Below, one piece after another: positions 9,369 through 16,786 of a stretch of DNA of 64,000 nt (positions are counted from its first letter, which is position 1; each line of letters opens with the position of its first letter). The position numbers and the translations under genes were made by a program. The notes below the pieces were generated by a model. That model was not told the DNA's origin and ran no database searches. It saw only the letters and a program-made list of their open reading frames with translations. Source of the stretch: Actinokineospora diospyrosa (GTDB taxonomy: Bacteria > Actinomycetota > Actinomycetes > Mycobacteriales > Pseudonocardiaceae); contig NZ_JAMTCO010000009.1 in assembly GCF_024171925.1 (NCBI RefSeq), positions 400,705 to 464,704 on the forward strand, in the 5' to 3' direction.

Positions 9369-10283
9369 ATGACCGACACCACCGTCCACATGTTCCTGCC
9401 CGCCACCCCGCCGTTCGACTTCGGTGCCACCCTGCGCTTCCTGCGGGGTTTCCCGGCGATGGTGGGGGAGCAGGCCGGTGGTGGCAGCGCGCTGACCAAG
9501 GTGTTACGCGTCAACGGGCAGCTCGTCGGGGTCCGGTTGTCCCCCGCGGGCGCCGGGCTGGAGCGCGTGGGGCTGGAGCGCGTGGGGCTGGAGTGCGTTG
9601 TGGAGTCAACGCGGCCGGTCGACGCGGAGACGGCCGCCGCCGTCGGGGATCAGGTGGGGTTCCACCTGGGACTGGACGACGACCTGGCCGAGTTCTACGC
9701 GCTCGCCGAGCGGGACCGGCCGTTCGGGGTGGTCGTCGCGCGGTTGCACGGGTACCACCAGGTCAAGTTCCCGTCGCCGCTGGAGCTGCTGTGCTGGGCG
9801 ATCCTGAGCCAGCGCGTGCCGCTGTCGACCGCGCGCGCCGCCAAGCACGCCCTCACGGCGGAGTTCGACAACGGCATGGCCCTCGACGGCCACGTCCTGC
9901 ACGCTTTCCCCGACCTCGACCAGTTGCTCACCCTGACCGGGCAGCGGCTCGCGGAACTGGTCGGCAACACGAGAAAAGCGGGTTACCTGCACCGGGCGCT
10001 GCGCCAGTGGTCCGAAATGGACCAGCGGGCGCTGCGCACCGACCCGTACGAGCAGGTCCGCGAGCGGCTGCTCACCCTCGCGGGCATCGGTCCCTGGTCG
10101 GCCACCTTCCTGCTGATCCGCGGTCTCGGCCGGATGGACCACATGCCCGCAGACCGGGAGGGCCTGCGCGCGGCGAGCAAGGTCTATGGCCACTCGATCA
10201 GCGAGTCCGAGTTCGCCGCCCTCGCCGCGCACTACGGTCCCTGGCAGGCCTACTGGGGCCACTACTTACGCGTCGGTGGCTGA
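9369..10283 (+). CDS. alkA: DNA-3-methyladenine glycosylase II (AlkA-like)
   Basis: A 304-residue HhH-GPD superfamily base-excision enzyme that removes alkylated purines from DNA. An AlkA-type N-terminal domain (TPPFDFGATLRFLRGF) leads into the catalytic domain (LLCWAILSQRVPLSTARAAKHAL). The helix-hairpin-helix is LLTLAGIGPWSATFLLIRGLG, followed by HMPADREGL with the catalytic Asp. The ATG at 9369 follows a GAGGAGACC ribosome site; the open frame extends 51 bp upstream to a weaker ATG at 9318. An 18-bp direct repeat encodes consecutive ERVGLERVGLE in the N-terminal domain, probably a small slippage expansion. The gene stands alone between a divergent neighbour and a convergent permease. Confidence 0.85.
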   Translation: MTDTTVHMFLPATPPFDFGATLRFLRGFPAMVGEQAGGGSALTKVLRVNGQLVGVRLSPAGAGLERVGLERVGLECVVESTRPVDAETAAAVGDQVGFHLGLDDDLAEFYALAERDRPFGVVVARLHGYHQVKFPSPLELLCWAILSQRVPLSTARAAKHALTAEFDNGMALDGHVLHAFPDLDQLLTLTGQRLAELVGNTRKAGYLHRALRQWSEMDQRALRTDPYEQVRERLLTLAGIGPWSATFLLIRGLGRMDHMPADREGLRAASKVYGHSISESEFAALAAHYGPWQAYWGHYLRVGG

Positions 10284-10306
10284 CCGGCGCGGCCCGGTCA
10301 GCCACC
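10275..10306. terminator. Perfect 13-bp stem terminator
   Basis: Arms 10275-10287 and 10294-10306 (ggtggctgaccgg / ccggtcagccacc) are perfectly complementary around a 6-base loop. The left arm includes the alkA stop codon. It lies between the convergent glycosylase and APC permease genes, ending 10 bp before the permease stop, so it should act on both transcripts. Confidence 0.7.
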
Positions 10307-10315
10307 GCGGGGTGC

Positions 10316-11728
10316 TCACCGGAGGGCGGGGTCGGCCACCGACGCCTCGTCCTCGGGACCGCGCAGCACCCACTGGCCGCGCCTGCGCAGCACCAGCAGG
10401 TAGTACAACGCCGACACCACACCGATGCCGAGCGTGATCAACAGGCTCGGGCGGCCGATGACCGGGTCCAGCGCGTTCTGGTAGACGACGTAGAGCAACG
10501 CGGCCAGCGCCAGCACCGGCGCGACCGGGAACCACGGCATCCGGTACGCCGCGTGCGCGGTCGACCCGTTGCGGCGCCCGTTGATCGCCGCCAGGCACAG
10601 CGCCCCGTACACCGCCACGATGGACGTCGCGGTCACCACGAGCAGGAAGTCCTTGTCCGCGAAGCACAGCGCGGTCGCGAGCACACCGGTGACCACCGTG
10701 GCGATCCACGGCGTGCCGGTGCGCGGGTGGATCGCGGCCAGCGAGCGGCTCAGCGACCCGGGCCACGCGGCGTCGCGGCCGGTGCTGAACACCATCCGCG
10801 AGGTGATCAGGATGATCGCCAGCACCGCGTTGAGGATCGCCAGCGCCACCGCGAGGCTGATCACCGTGTTGACCGTGGACCCGGCCTGGGCGTTGACGAA
10901 GTAGCTCATCATGTTGTCCGAGGCGAACAGCTCCGGCAGCGACGGCGCGCCCAGCAGCACCGCCGTGACCGGCACCAGCTCGGCGATGACGGTGATCACC
11001 AAGGCCCACAGGATGGTCTTGGCGATGCCCCGGTGCGCGTTGGTGGTCTCCTCGCCGAAGTACACCGCCGACCCGTAGCCGTTGTAGGAGAAGATCGCCA
11101 CCGCCGCCGCGCCCACGATCAGCCCGGCCGAGGCGGGGCCCACGACGCCGTCGGCGGCCGCGACCGGCGCGCTCAGCAGCTCGCTCAGCGGGCGGGCCGG
11201 GTCGAGGAACCCGAGCGCGCTCACCACGACCAGCGCCACCATCTCGATGGCCAGGAAGATGCCGGTGATCCAGGCGTTGAGCTTGATGTCGAACACCGCG
11301 AGCACCGTCGCGCCCGCCGTCGTCACCGCCGCGACGACCGGTCCGGACAGGCCCGGGATCAGCACCTCGAGGTAGGTGCCGACGCCGAGCGCGATCACCG
11401 CGATGATCAGCAGTTGGGTGACCATCAGCAGGCCGAGGGTCACGAAGCCGGGCAGCCTGCCCAGGGTGCGCGCGACGATCGCGTACTCGCCGCCGCTGAG
11501 CGGGTACGCCGAGGCCAGCTCCGCGTAGACGAACGCCATGAACACCCCGACGACGGCGGCGATCACGAAGCTCCAGAACGCGCCGCTGCCCGCCTGCCCG
11601 ACCACGCCGGGCGCGATGATGAACACCGAGGACGCGGGGGAGATGGCCGACAGCGTGATGAGCAGGGTGCCGAGCACTTTCAAGCCCCGGCGCAGGGCCG
11701 GTGTGGACGGTGACGACGGATCCGACAT
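10316..11728 (-). CDS. APC family amino acid permease
   Basis: A 470-residue integral membrane transporter with about 12 hydrophobic helices. It has APC-superfamily marks in the first helices (ISPASSVFIIAPGVVGQAGSGAFWSFVIAAVVGVFMAFVYAELASAYPLSGGEYAIVARTLG) and in FSYNGYGSAVYFGEETTNAHRGIAKTI around helix 6. It should import an amino acid or amine by proton symport. ATG 11728 was chosen because an AGGAG site lies 7 bases upstream and the preceding 40 codons would run through an operator. It is divergent from the TetR gene, with an inverted repeat just upstream, so it is probably repressed by that protein. The neighbouring peptidase suggests uptake linked to peptide degradation, but the substrate is unknown. 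Confidence 0.85.
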   Translation of the reverse strand: MSDPSSPSTPALRRGLKVLGTLLITLSAISPASSVFIIAPGVVGQAGSGAFWSFVIAAVVGVFMAFVYAELASAYPLSGGEYAIVARTLGRLPGFVTLGLLMVTQLLIIAVIALGVGTYLEVLIPGLSGPVVAAVTTAGATVLAVFDIKLNAWITGIFLAIEMVALVVVSALGFLDPARPLSELLSAPVAAADGVVGPASAGLIVGAAAVAIFSYNGYGSAVYFGEETTNAHRGIAKTILWALVITVIAELVPVTAVLLGAPSLPELFASDNMMSYFVNAQAGSTVNTVISLAVALAILNAVLAIILITSRMVFSTGRDAAWPGSLSRSLAAIHPRTGTPWIATVVTGVLATALCFADKDFLLVVTATSIVAVYGALCLAAINGRRNGSTAHAAYRMPWFPVAPVLALAALLYVVYQNALDPVIGRPSLLITLGIGVVSALYYLLVLRRRGQWVLRGPEDEASVADPALR

Positions 11729-11746
11729 GGCGGTCTCCTCGGACGC

Positions 11747-11773
11747 AGTTCTTTGACTCGACATCAAAGAACT
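11747..11773. promoter_or_regulatory. Perfect inverted-repeat operator, permease side
   Basis: AGTTCTTTGA at 11747-11756 and TCAAAGAACT at 11764-11773 are exact reverse complements with a 7-base spacer. The site begins 19 bp upstream of the permease ATG and lies in the divergent spacer with the TetR gene. A TetR dimer operator is the natural reading. Confidence 0.75.
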
Positions 11774-11835
11774 CGGCGAGGCTCCCGTCAATACCAGGTC
11801 GCGAAACGGCTGTGTTACGACCTGGGCCACACTTG

Positions 11836-11862
11836 CGTTCTTTGACACTCGGTTGAAGAATC
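11836..11862. promoter_or_regulatory. Second, imperfect copy of the operator, TetR side
   Basis: CGTTCTTTGA at 11836-11845, a 7-base spacer and TTGAAGAATC at 11853-11862 repeat the geometry of the operator at 11747-11773. The left arm matches 9 of 10 bases and the right arm is degenerate. It ends 6 bp before the TetR ATG, which fits autorepression. The two sites are 89 bp apart from start to start. Confidence 0.65.
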
Positions 11863-11868
11863 ACCGGC

Positions 11869-12474
11869 ATGCCGAGACCGAGCAGGGCCCACCACAAGCG
11901 GGCCGAGCTGATCACCGCCGCGCGCCAGGCCGTCCTCGACCGGGGCGTGCTCGACCTGCGGTTGCGCGACGTCGCCGACAAGGCCGCCATGTCCACCGGG
12001 TCGGTCCTGTACTACTTCCCGTCGCTGGCCGAACTGCTCTTCGAGGTGCAGCGCGAGGCGGTGGAGCGGTTCTGCGTGGACCGCGAGGAGGCCATCCGCG
12101 ACGAGCCCGACCCGCGGCGCAAGCTCATCAGGACCATCCGCGCCGGGTTGCCCACCGGCAAGGACGACGAGCTGTGCATCCTGATCTACGAACTCGGCGC
12201 CTACGCCCGCCGCGACCCCGCGTACGCGGCCCAGCACATCCGGCTGTGCGAGCGGCAGGTCGCCCTCTACACCGCGATCCTGGAGACCGGCTCCGCCACC
12301 GGGGAGTTCGACCTGACCCGCGACGCCACCACCATCGCCCGCGGCCTGGTCGCCCTGGAGGACGGGCTCGGGCTGCACATCACCCAGGCCGTGCCCACCT
12401 TCACCACGCCCCAGGCCGAAGCGATCCTCATCGCCCACGCCGCCGACGCCACCCGCTGCGAACTGGAGTCCTGA
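11869..12474 (+). CDS. TetR/AcrR family repressor
   Basis: A 201-residue one-component regulator. The N-terminal helix-turn-helix is typical (ELITAARQAVLDRGVLDLRLRDVADKAAMSTGSVLYYFPSLAELLFEV). The C-terminal ligand domain resembles the TetR_C6/BetI-like group that senses amines or amino-acid-like compounds. It is divergent from the APC permease and its last base overlaps the start of the P1-family peptidase (TGATG), making it the first gene of a two-gene operon. Two inverted repeats in the 140-bp divergent spacer are the likely binding sites, giving coordinated control of permease and peptidase. The effector is unknown. Confidence 0.87.
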   Translation: MPRPSRAHHKRAELITAARQAVLDRGVLDLRLRDVADKAAMSTGSVLYYFPSLAELLFEVQREAVERFCVDREEAIRDEPDPRRKLIRTIRAGLPTGKDDELCILIYELGAYARRDPAYAAQHIRLCERQVALYTAILETGSATGEFDLTRDATTIARGLVALEDGLGLHITQAVPTFTTPQAEAILIAHAADATRCELES

Positions 12475-13538
12475 TGCGAGCCCGCGACCTCGGCCTTCCC
12501 CTGTCCGGGACCACCGGCCCGCACAACGCCATCACCGACGTGCCGGGGGTCGAGGTCGGCTACACGACGCTGGTCGAGGGCGAGTCGGTGCGCACCGGGG
12601 TCACCGCGATCCTGCCGCGCGGCCGCGCCGACATCCACATCCCGTGCGCGGCGGGCCGGTTCTCGTTGAACGGCAACGGCGAGATGACCGGCTCGGCGCT
12701 GGTCGACGAGATCGGGTCGGTGCGGCTGCCGATCCTGATCACCAACACCCACGCCATCGGCCCGTGCCACCGCGGTGTGATCGACTGGGTCGCCCGCGAG
12801 CACCCCGCCGTCGCCGAGCAGTGGCTGCTCCCCGTCGTCGCCGAGACCTGGGACGGCTACCTCAACGACATCAACGGCCCGCACGTCCAGCCCGCCCACG
12901 CCATCGCCGCCATCGACGCCGCGACCGGCGGCCCGGTCGCCGAGGGCTCGGTCGGCGGCGGCACCGGGATGAACTGCTACGCCTTCAAGGGCGGCAGCGG
13001 CACCGCGTCCCGAGTGGTCCCCTACGGCGCGGACGCGTTCACCGTCGGCGCCTTCGTGCAGGCCAACTTCGGCTCCCGCCACGAACTCACCATCTGCGGC
13101 ACCCCCCTTGGCGAGCGCTTCGCCGACGACAACCCCATGCAGGACACCGACTGGCACATCCCACCCGGCGCCGGGTCGGTCATCGTCATCATCGCCACCG
13201 ACGCCCCCCTGCTGCCCGGCCAGTGCACCGCCCTCGCCCGCCGCGTGCCCCTCGGCCTGGCCCGCACCGGCACCACCGGCTCCCACTTCTCCGGCGACAT
13301 CTTCCTGGCCTTCTCCACCGGCAACGCCATGACCCCCTCGGAGTTCCCCACCGGGGAGCCGGGCTTCGACACCCTGCGCCACATCCCCTGGAACCGCATG
13401 GACGACTTCTTCACCGCCGTCGTGCAAGCGGTCGAGGAAGCCGTCCTCAACGCCCTGGTAGCCGCCAAAACCACAACCGGCCGCCACGGCCGCCGCTCCC
13501 CGGGCATCCCCCTCGACCGCCTCCGCGACCTGTTCTAG
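12474..13538 (+). CDS. P1 family (DmpA/BapA-type) aminopeptidase
   Basis: A 354-residue N-terminal-nucleophile hydrolase of peptidase family S58. Family members self-cleave before a Ser and then release N-terminal residues or beta-amino acids from small peptides. The start MRARDLGLPLSGTTGPHNAITDVPGVEVGYTTL is diagnostic, as are SVGGGTGMNCYAFKGGSGTASR in the centre and FSGDIFLAFSTGN near residue 270, whose Ser before GD is the expected nucleophile. The preceding residue is Phe rather than the common Gly, a point to note for autoprocessing. It overlaps the TetR gene by one base and so is co-expressed. With the divergent permease it suggests use of peptides or beta-aminoacyl compounds. Confidence 0.87.
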   Translation: MRARDLGLPLSGTTGPHNAITDVPGVEVGYTTLVEGESVRTGVTAILPRGRADIHIPCAAGRFSLNGNGEMTGSALVDEIGSVRLPILITNTHAIGPCHRGVIDWVAREHPAVAEQWLLPVVAETWDGYLNDINGPHVQPAHAIAAIDAATGGPVAEGSVGGGTGMNCYAFKGGSGTASRVVPYGADAFTVGAFVQANFGSRHELTICGTPLGERFADDNPMQDTDWHIPPGAGSVIVIIATDAPLLPGQCTALARRVPLGLARTGTTGSHFSGDIFLAFSTGNAMTPSEFPTGEPGFDTLRHIPWNRMDDFFTAVVQAVEEAVLNALVAAKTTTGRHGRRSPGIPLDRLRDLF

Positions 13539-13657
13539 CCCAACTCGGACCCAGCTTCCCGCAGACGCCATTCCCTTCGTCCGCAGCGATCCGCTGCCCC
13601 AACTGGCCCCACCTCCGACGCCCGCCCACCTGTCCTGCTCGGGAACCGACCAGGCAG

Positions 13658-13759
13658 ACGGTGGCCGTGCTCGGCGAGGTGCTCGACGAGGGCGATCTGG
13701 TCATCGACGGCGGCAACTCCCGCTACACCGATGACAAGGTCAACGCGGACCTGTTGGCG
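13658..13759 (+). pseudogene. gnd: Remnant of 6-phosphogluconate dehydrogenase
   Basis: A 34-codon stretch reads EVLDEGDLVIDGGNSRYTDD and continues to NADLLA. It is the IDGGNS active-site segment of a 6-phosphogluconate dehydrogenase without the rest of the gene. No start, Rossmann glycine motif or C-terminal domain is found on either side. The segment sits in a gene-poor stretch, so it is a decay remnant or a recombined fragment. Confidence 0.7.
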
Positions 13760-13818
13760 CCCCTCACAACCCTTTGTCCACAACCCCTTCCACCATCCAC
13801 AGCCCGACCAACCCCCCC

Positions 13819-13845
13819 TTGACAAGCCGCCCCACCCGCTATTCT
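13819..13845 (+). promoter_or_regulatory. Sigma-70-like promoter without a downstream gene
   Basis: TTGACA at 13819-13824 and TATTCT at 13840-13845 with a 15-base spacer stand out in very GC-rich DNA. No open reading frame with coding character follows on this strand. It may be a relic, or may drive a short untranslated RNA through the hairpin array at 13935-14063. The spacer is shorter than optimal. Confidence 0.3.
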
Positions 13846-13934
13846 CAAACGTGGGACCCCGAACCCCGGGTGGGCGGGCCCCCGTCGGCGTGTTGATCTT
13901 GGTCGGCCGGGGATGAGGCGGGGCGGAGCAGGAA

Positions 13935-14063
13935 GTTCGCGAAGGGCGAACGGGGGTTCCCGGGCGGTAAGGGGTGGTTTGCGACGGGCAAACGTGGCTC
14001 GTGAGAAGTAGGCGAGGGGCACCGTGGGCTCGGAGAGGCGAGTGTGGGCTCGCGAGGGCGAAT
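13935..14063. repeat. Array of six degenerate ~21-bp hairpin units
   Basis: Units begin near 13935, 13956, 13977, 13997, 14028 and 14048. Unit 1 folds as GTTCGC-gaagg-GCGAAC and unit 3 as GTTTGC-gacgg-GCAAAC, so a C-to-T change in one arm is matched by a G-to-A change in the other. Unit 6 (GCTCGC-gaggg-GCGAAT) also pairs, with one G-T wobble. Units 2, 4 and 5 are more decayed. The stretch has no convincing gene: the frame that is open across it is simply the repeat translated. Confidence 0.6.
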
Positions 14064-14213
14064 GAGTGTCGCGGGTGGACGCGACGGGAGGCCTTTCCTC
14101 GAGAGTCGAGCCGGTGCCTCATCGGTGGCCACGACAAGGTGTCGCGGGCTGGTACAGCACCCGGGCCTCTGAGCCGGGAAGCCAACAGAGGCCCGCGTGC
14201 ACGGCGGTGAGGG

Positions 14214-14504
14214 CTAGTTCGGGTCGACCACCAGTCGTGACAGGACGCCCTGGGGGTCGCTGAGGTAGGTGTAGCCCTCGCGGGGGCCGGTGAACAGGGC
14301 CAGCAACTCGGCGACCTGCTGGTACTCCGGGACGGACAGGACGATTTTGCGGCGGACGAGGGAGGCGCACAGGCCGTCGACCAGTTCGCCCCATTCGCCC
14401 GCGTCGCTGAGCCTGCGGTAGCCGGCGACCGTTTCCGGGGGGAGGCGGTCGGCGACGGCGTCGAGGAGGGCGCGGGAGTCGTTGTTCAGCTTGCCGAGGT
14501 CCAT
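14214..14504 (-). CDS. Candidate immunity protein of the EndoU toxin
   Basis: A 96-residue, acidic, helical and soluble protein (MDLGKLNNDSRALLDAVADRLPPETVAGYRRLSDAGEWGELVDGL). It starts 7 bp after the stop of the EndoU toxin gene and is the last gene of the cassette, which is the usual place of an immunity gene in polymorphic toxin loci. Size and helical character fit small antitoxins that cap a nuclease domain. No catalytic motif or membrane segment is seen. The family name is not recognised and the assignment rests on position. If correct, it binds the EndoU domain in the cytosol and blocks RNA cleavage in the producing cell. Confidence 0.6.
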   Translation of the reverse strand: MDLGKLNNDSRALLDAVADRLPPETVAGYRRLSDAGEWGELVDGLCASLVRRKIVLSVPEYQQVAELLALFTGPREGYTYLSDPQGVLSRLVVDPN

Positions 14505-14511
14505 GGTGCTC

Positions 14512-15201
14512 CTACGGGATGGGGTCGCCGTTGGCGTCGTTGCGGGTCACGCCGTTGCCGCTGATCGGGTAGGCGGTGCGGATGCTGCCGTCGGGGTCGA
14601 TGATGACCTCGATCTCCACGCCGTCGCGGGTGCCCCTGGCCACCCAGCGGCCGTTGTCCTGCTGGTACGGCGGGTGGTCGGGGTTGCGGGCGATGTCCTC
14701 GACGTGCGCGCGGACCACGTCGTCGAGGCCGGGGTCGGCCGGGTCGCTGGAGTCCCAGCGCTCCGGGAACTCCGACTTGCCGGGGATGCCGGTCCCGGGG
14801 GCGTGCCCGCCGCCGACGCCGTCGGAGTCGCCGTCGAGGATGTGGATCAGGCGCATCGCGGTGAGGTTGATGTTCGCCAGGCTCGGCGGGTCGTCCAGCC
14901 CGGTGGCGCTGTCCCACTGGTTCGGCGGCGGGGTCTGCGGGTCGGCCGTGCCGGGGGTCTGGCCCTCGCCGCCGGGTGGGGTGCCCTGGTCGGCGATGGC
15001 GCCCGTGGCGTCCTGCGCACTGGTGATGCCCGCGCCCGCGTCGACCGACCCGTGCTGCTGCGACGGCCGCCCGCTCGGGGTGTCCGGGGACGAACCGGGG
15101 CCGTCGGGCTTGCCGGACGGGGCGTCGGCGCCACCACCGGGCGGCCGCTTGTGCAGGGCGAGGTACCAGAGCAGGACGAGGACCGCTAATAGTTGTCGCA
15201 C
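14512..15201 (-). CDS. EndoU-type RNase toxin with N-terminal membrane segment
   Basis: A 229-residue protein starting at GTG 15201, 8 bp after the stop of the helical gene upstream, with AGGG as the ribosome site. Residues 2-17 form a hydrophobic helix. Residues 18-97 are a Pro/Gly/Ser-rich linker. Residues 115-212 match bacterial EndoU ribonucleases: LIHILDGD with His120, GVGGGH with His133, GTGIPGKSEFPERW with Lys142, then VRAHVEDIARNPDHPP and a terminal DGSIRTAYPI. The two His and a Lys are the expected catalytic set. The domain is the usual C-terminal warhead of contact-dependent or type VII toxins. Here it is encoded apart from the helical presenting protein. An immunity candidate follows. 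Confidence 0.75.
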   Translation of the reverse strand: MRQLLAVLVLLWYLALHKRPPGGGADAPSGKPDGPGSSPDTPSGRPSQQHGSVDAGAGITSAQDATGAIADQGTPPGGEGQTPGTADPQTPPPNQWDSATGLDDPPSLANINLTAMRLIHILDGDSDGVGGGHAPGTGIPGKSEFPERWDSSDPADPGLDDVVRAHVEDIARNPDHPPYQQDNGRWVARGTRDGVEIEVIIDPDGSIRTAYPISGNGVTRNDANGDPIP

Positions 15202-15209
15202 CGGGTGCC

Positions 15210-15911
15210 CTAGCTGTTCAGGAGCTTGTCGAGGTTGGTCAGGCTGGTGACCAGGGCCATCGTGTAGGTCAGGATCCGCCCGGCCCACTTGACCACCGCG
15301 GCCGCGATCTGCGTCGCGATCACCGGGATGGTCACCACGAACACCGCCTCGGCGACCCACACGATCACCCGGGCCACCAGGTCGGCGATCAGGTCCCGGA
15401 CGATCTCCCTGGTGAACTCCACCAGCCCGCCCGCGCCCTCGGTCGCCACCGCCATCGCCGCCGAGATCGCCGCCAGCCCGCCGAGCGCGTCGACGTTGTT
15501 GACCATCAGCGACCGGTAGGCGGCCGCGGCGGCGCCGTCCCAGTCCGGGGTGTCCTGGTTGAGGTGCTCACCGAGGTCAGTGCACATCGCGTACAGCTCG
15601 GTCGCCATGTTGTTCCAGGTCGCGGCGTGCGCGCGCACCACGTCCGGCTTGCCGGTCAGCTCGTCGAGCATCTCCCGTAGCGGGTCGAAGTACTCCATCG
15701 CCCAGCCGATCCCGTTGGCCAGCAGGGCGCTGATCGGGTCCATCACCGTCGCCGCGACCTCGACGCCCAGCGTCGCGCCCGCGAGCGCGTCGTCCACCCA
15801 GCCCTCGCTGCGCAACGCGTCGACGAAGCCCTCGATGCTGTCGGCCAACCCGGACCCGGTCCACACCTCGCGGCTGGACTGGACCGGTGCGATCAGGTCA
15901 CCGTCCGCCAT
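15210..15911 (-). CDS. WXG/LXG-like helical carrier of the toxin cassette
   Basis: A 233-residue protein with start ATG 15911 behind a GGGGGTG site; a GTG nine bases earlier is possible. The middle is a long alpha-helical region (FDPLREMLDELTGKPDVVRAHAATWNNMATELYAMCTDLGEHL) with W-D-G (TPDWDGAAAAAYRSL) in the position of the WxG turn of type VII substrates. A hydrophobic C-terminal half (about 165-215) could insert in membranes. Such proteins form the N-terminal presenting module of type VII effectors. Its gene overlaps the upstream small WXG-like gene by 14 bp and is followed 8 bp later by the EndoU gene. The toxin is thus split over two polypeptides rather than fused. Confidence 0.65.
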   Translation of the reverse strand: MADGDLIAPVQSSREVWTGSGLADSIEGFVDALRSEGWVDDALAGATLGVEVAATVMDPISALLANGIGWAMEYFDPLREMLDELTGKPDVVRAHAATWNNMATELYAMCTDLGEHLNQDTPDWDGAAAAAYRSLMVNNVDALGGLAAISAAMAVATEGAGGLVEFTREIVRDLIADLVARVIVWVAEAVFVVTIPVIATQIAAAVVKWAGRILTYTMALVTSLTNLDKLLNS

Positions 15912-16215
15912 CGCCGACACCCCCGAGCATCGTCGCGTTCGACCCTTCAGTGCCGTCGTAGTCGTCGGCGTTGGCGCGCAGGGCCGCTGACACCAGCCGC
16001 AGGTTCTCCGCGACCTTGGCGATCAGCTCGTCCTGCCTGGCGTGCTTGCCCTCCAGCAGCCCGGAGATCCACCCGCACAGCAGCCCGTACGCCTGGTCGT
16101 CCTGCGCGATGTGCGTGCTGGCCGCCTTCACCGCGTCGAACCGGGCCAGGACCGCCTCCACGTTGGCCGCGTGCGCGCGGATCTGCTCCGGGTTGACCGC
16201 GAATCCGTCACCCAT
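15898..16215 (-). CDS. WXG100-like type VII secretion protein (EspC/DUF2580 type)
   Basis: A 105-residue helical-hairpin protein: MGDGFAVNPEQIRAHAANVEAVLARFDAVKAAS, a central GLLCGWISGLLEGKHARQDELIAKVAENLRLV, and a flexible acidic/Gly tail. The pattern (x-V-x-P-x-x-I/L-R-x-H-A near the N-terminus and G-x-x near the turn) fits the ESX-1 EspC or DUF2580 family that dimerises with larger effectors and carries the secretion signal. It lies 4 bp after the YbaB-like gene and overlaps the next gene. It probably chaperones the split toxin to an ESX-type secretion system encoded elsewhere, since no EccC ATPase is in the window. Confidence 0.7.
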   Translation of the reverse strand: MGDGFAVNPEQIRAHAANVEAVLARFDAVKAASTHIAQDDQAYGLLCGWISGLLEGKHARQDELIAKVAENLRLVSAALRANADDYDGTEGSNATMLGGVGDGGR

Positions 16216-16219
16216 CAGC

Positions 16220-16657
16220 TCACCGCTTCTTCATCTGCGTCTGCAGGTCGAAGTCGCCGTCGCCGTACTCGTCGGGCGCCTGGGGCGCGCGCAGGTGCTG
16301 GTCGACGCTGTCGGCGATCGCCCGGCCCGCAGCGGACTCCGGGCCCATCGTCTCCGCGATCACCTCGCGCGACTGGTCGGCCACCTGCCCCCTGGCCTCC
16401 CGCAGCGTCGCCAGGATCGCCCGCGCCACCGCGTCCGGCGGCGTCTTGTGGATCCGGTCGGTCAACCGCAGCCCCACCAGCGACCCGGTCGAGTCCACAG
16501 TGACCTCGGCCAGCCCGCCCGGGTCGGCCGCGGTGGCCTGGACCTCGCGCAGCCGCGCGCCCATGGCCTGCGTATCGGCGGCCAGCTTGTCGATGCGGCC
16601 CTTCCACGCGGCCATCCGCTCCCGCGCGGCGTCCGGGTCGAGTACGCGCTCGTCCAT
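16220..16657 (-). CDS. YbaB/EbfC-like protein of a type VII cassette (EspL-like)
   Basis: A 145-residue protein. The start is ATG 16657 because a GAGGGG site lies 4-9 bases upstream; another ATG four codons earlier lacks one. The N-terminal coiled coil (DAARERMAAWKGRIDKLAADTQAMGARLREVQATA) and the beta-turn VTVDSTGSLVGLRLTDRIHKTPPDAVARAI match the YbaB/EbfC fold, which actinobacteria commonly place first in ESX effector operons (EspL-like). The charged C-terminus ends QTQMKKR. It is the first gene of the toxin cassette running to 14214 and is divergent from the NACHT gene. DNA binding is known for EbfC itself but is not assured here. Confidence 0.7.
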   Translation of the reverse strand: MDERVLDPDAARERMAAWKGRIDKLAADTQAMGARLREVQATAADPGGLAEVTVDSTGSLVGLRLTDRIHKTPPDAVARAILATLREARGQVADQSREVIAETMGPESAAGRAIADSVDQHLRAPQAPDEYGDGDFDLQTQMKKR

Positions 16658-16786
16658 GTTCCCCCTCACCTGGCGACTGCGGGGCAGTGTAGTGAATGGA
16701 TCTCATGGTTCGAAGTGGTTGGTGCCCGTAACGTGCGACGGACGGGCGCCGAATTCGATCATGCAGGGGTCTCGCCGGGGGTGGTC

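Noticed and set aside
13658-13759. A functional gnd gene
   Set aside because: Only about 34 codons are recognisable, with no N- or C-terminal domain on either side.
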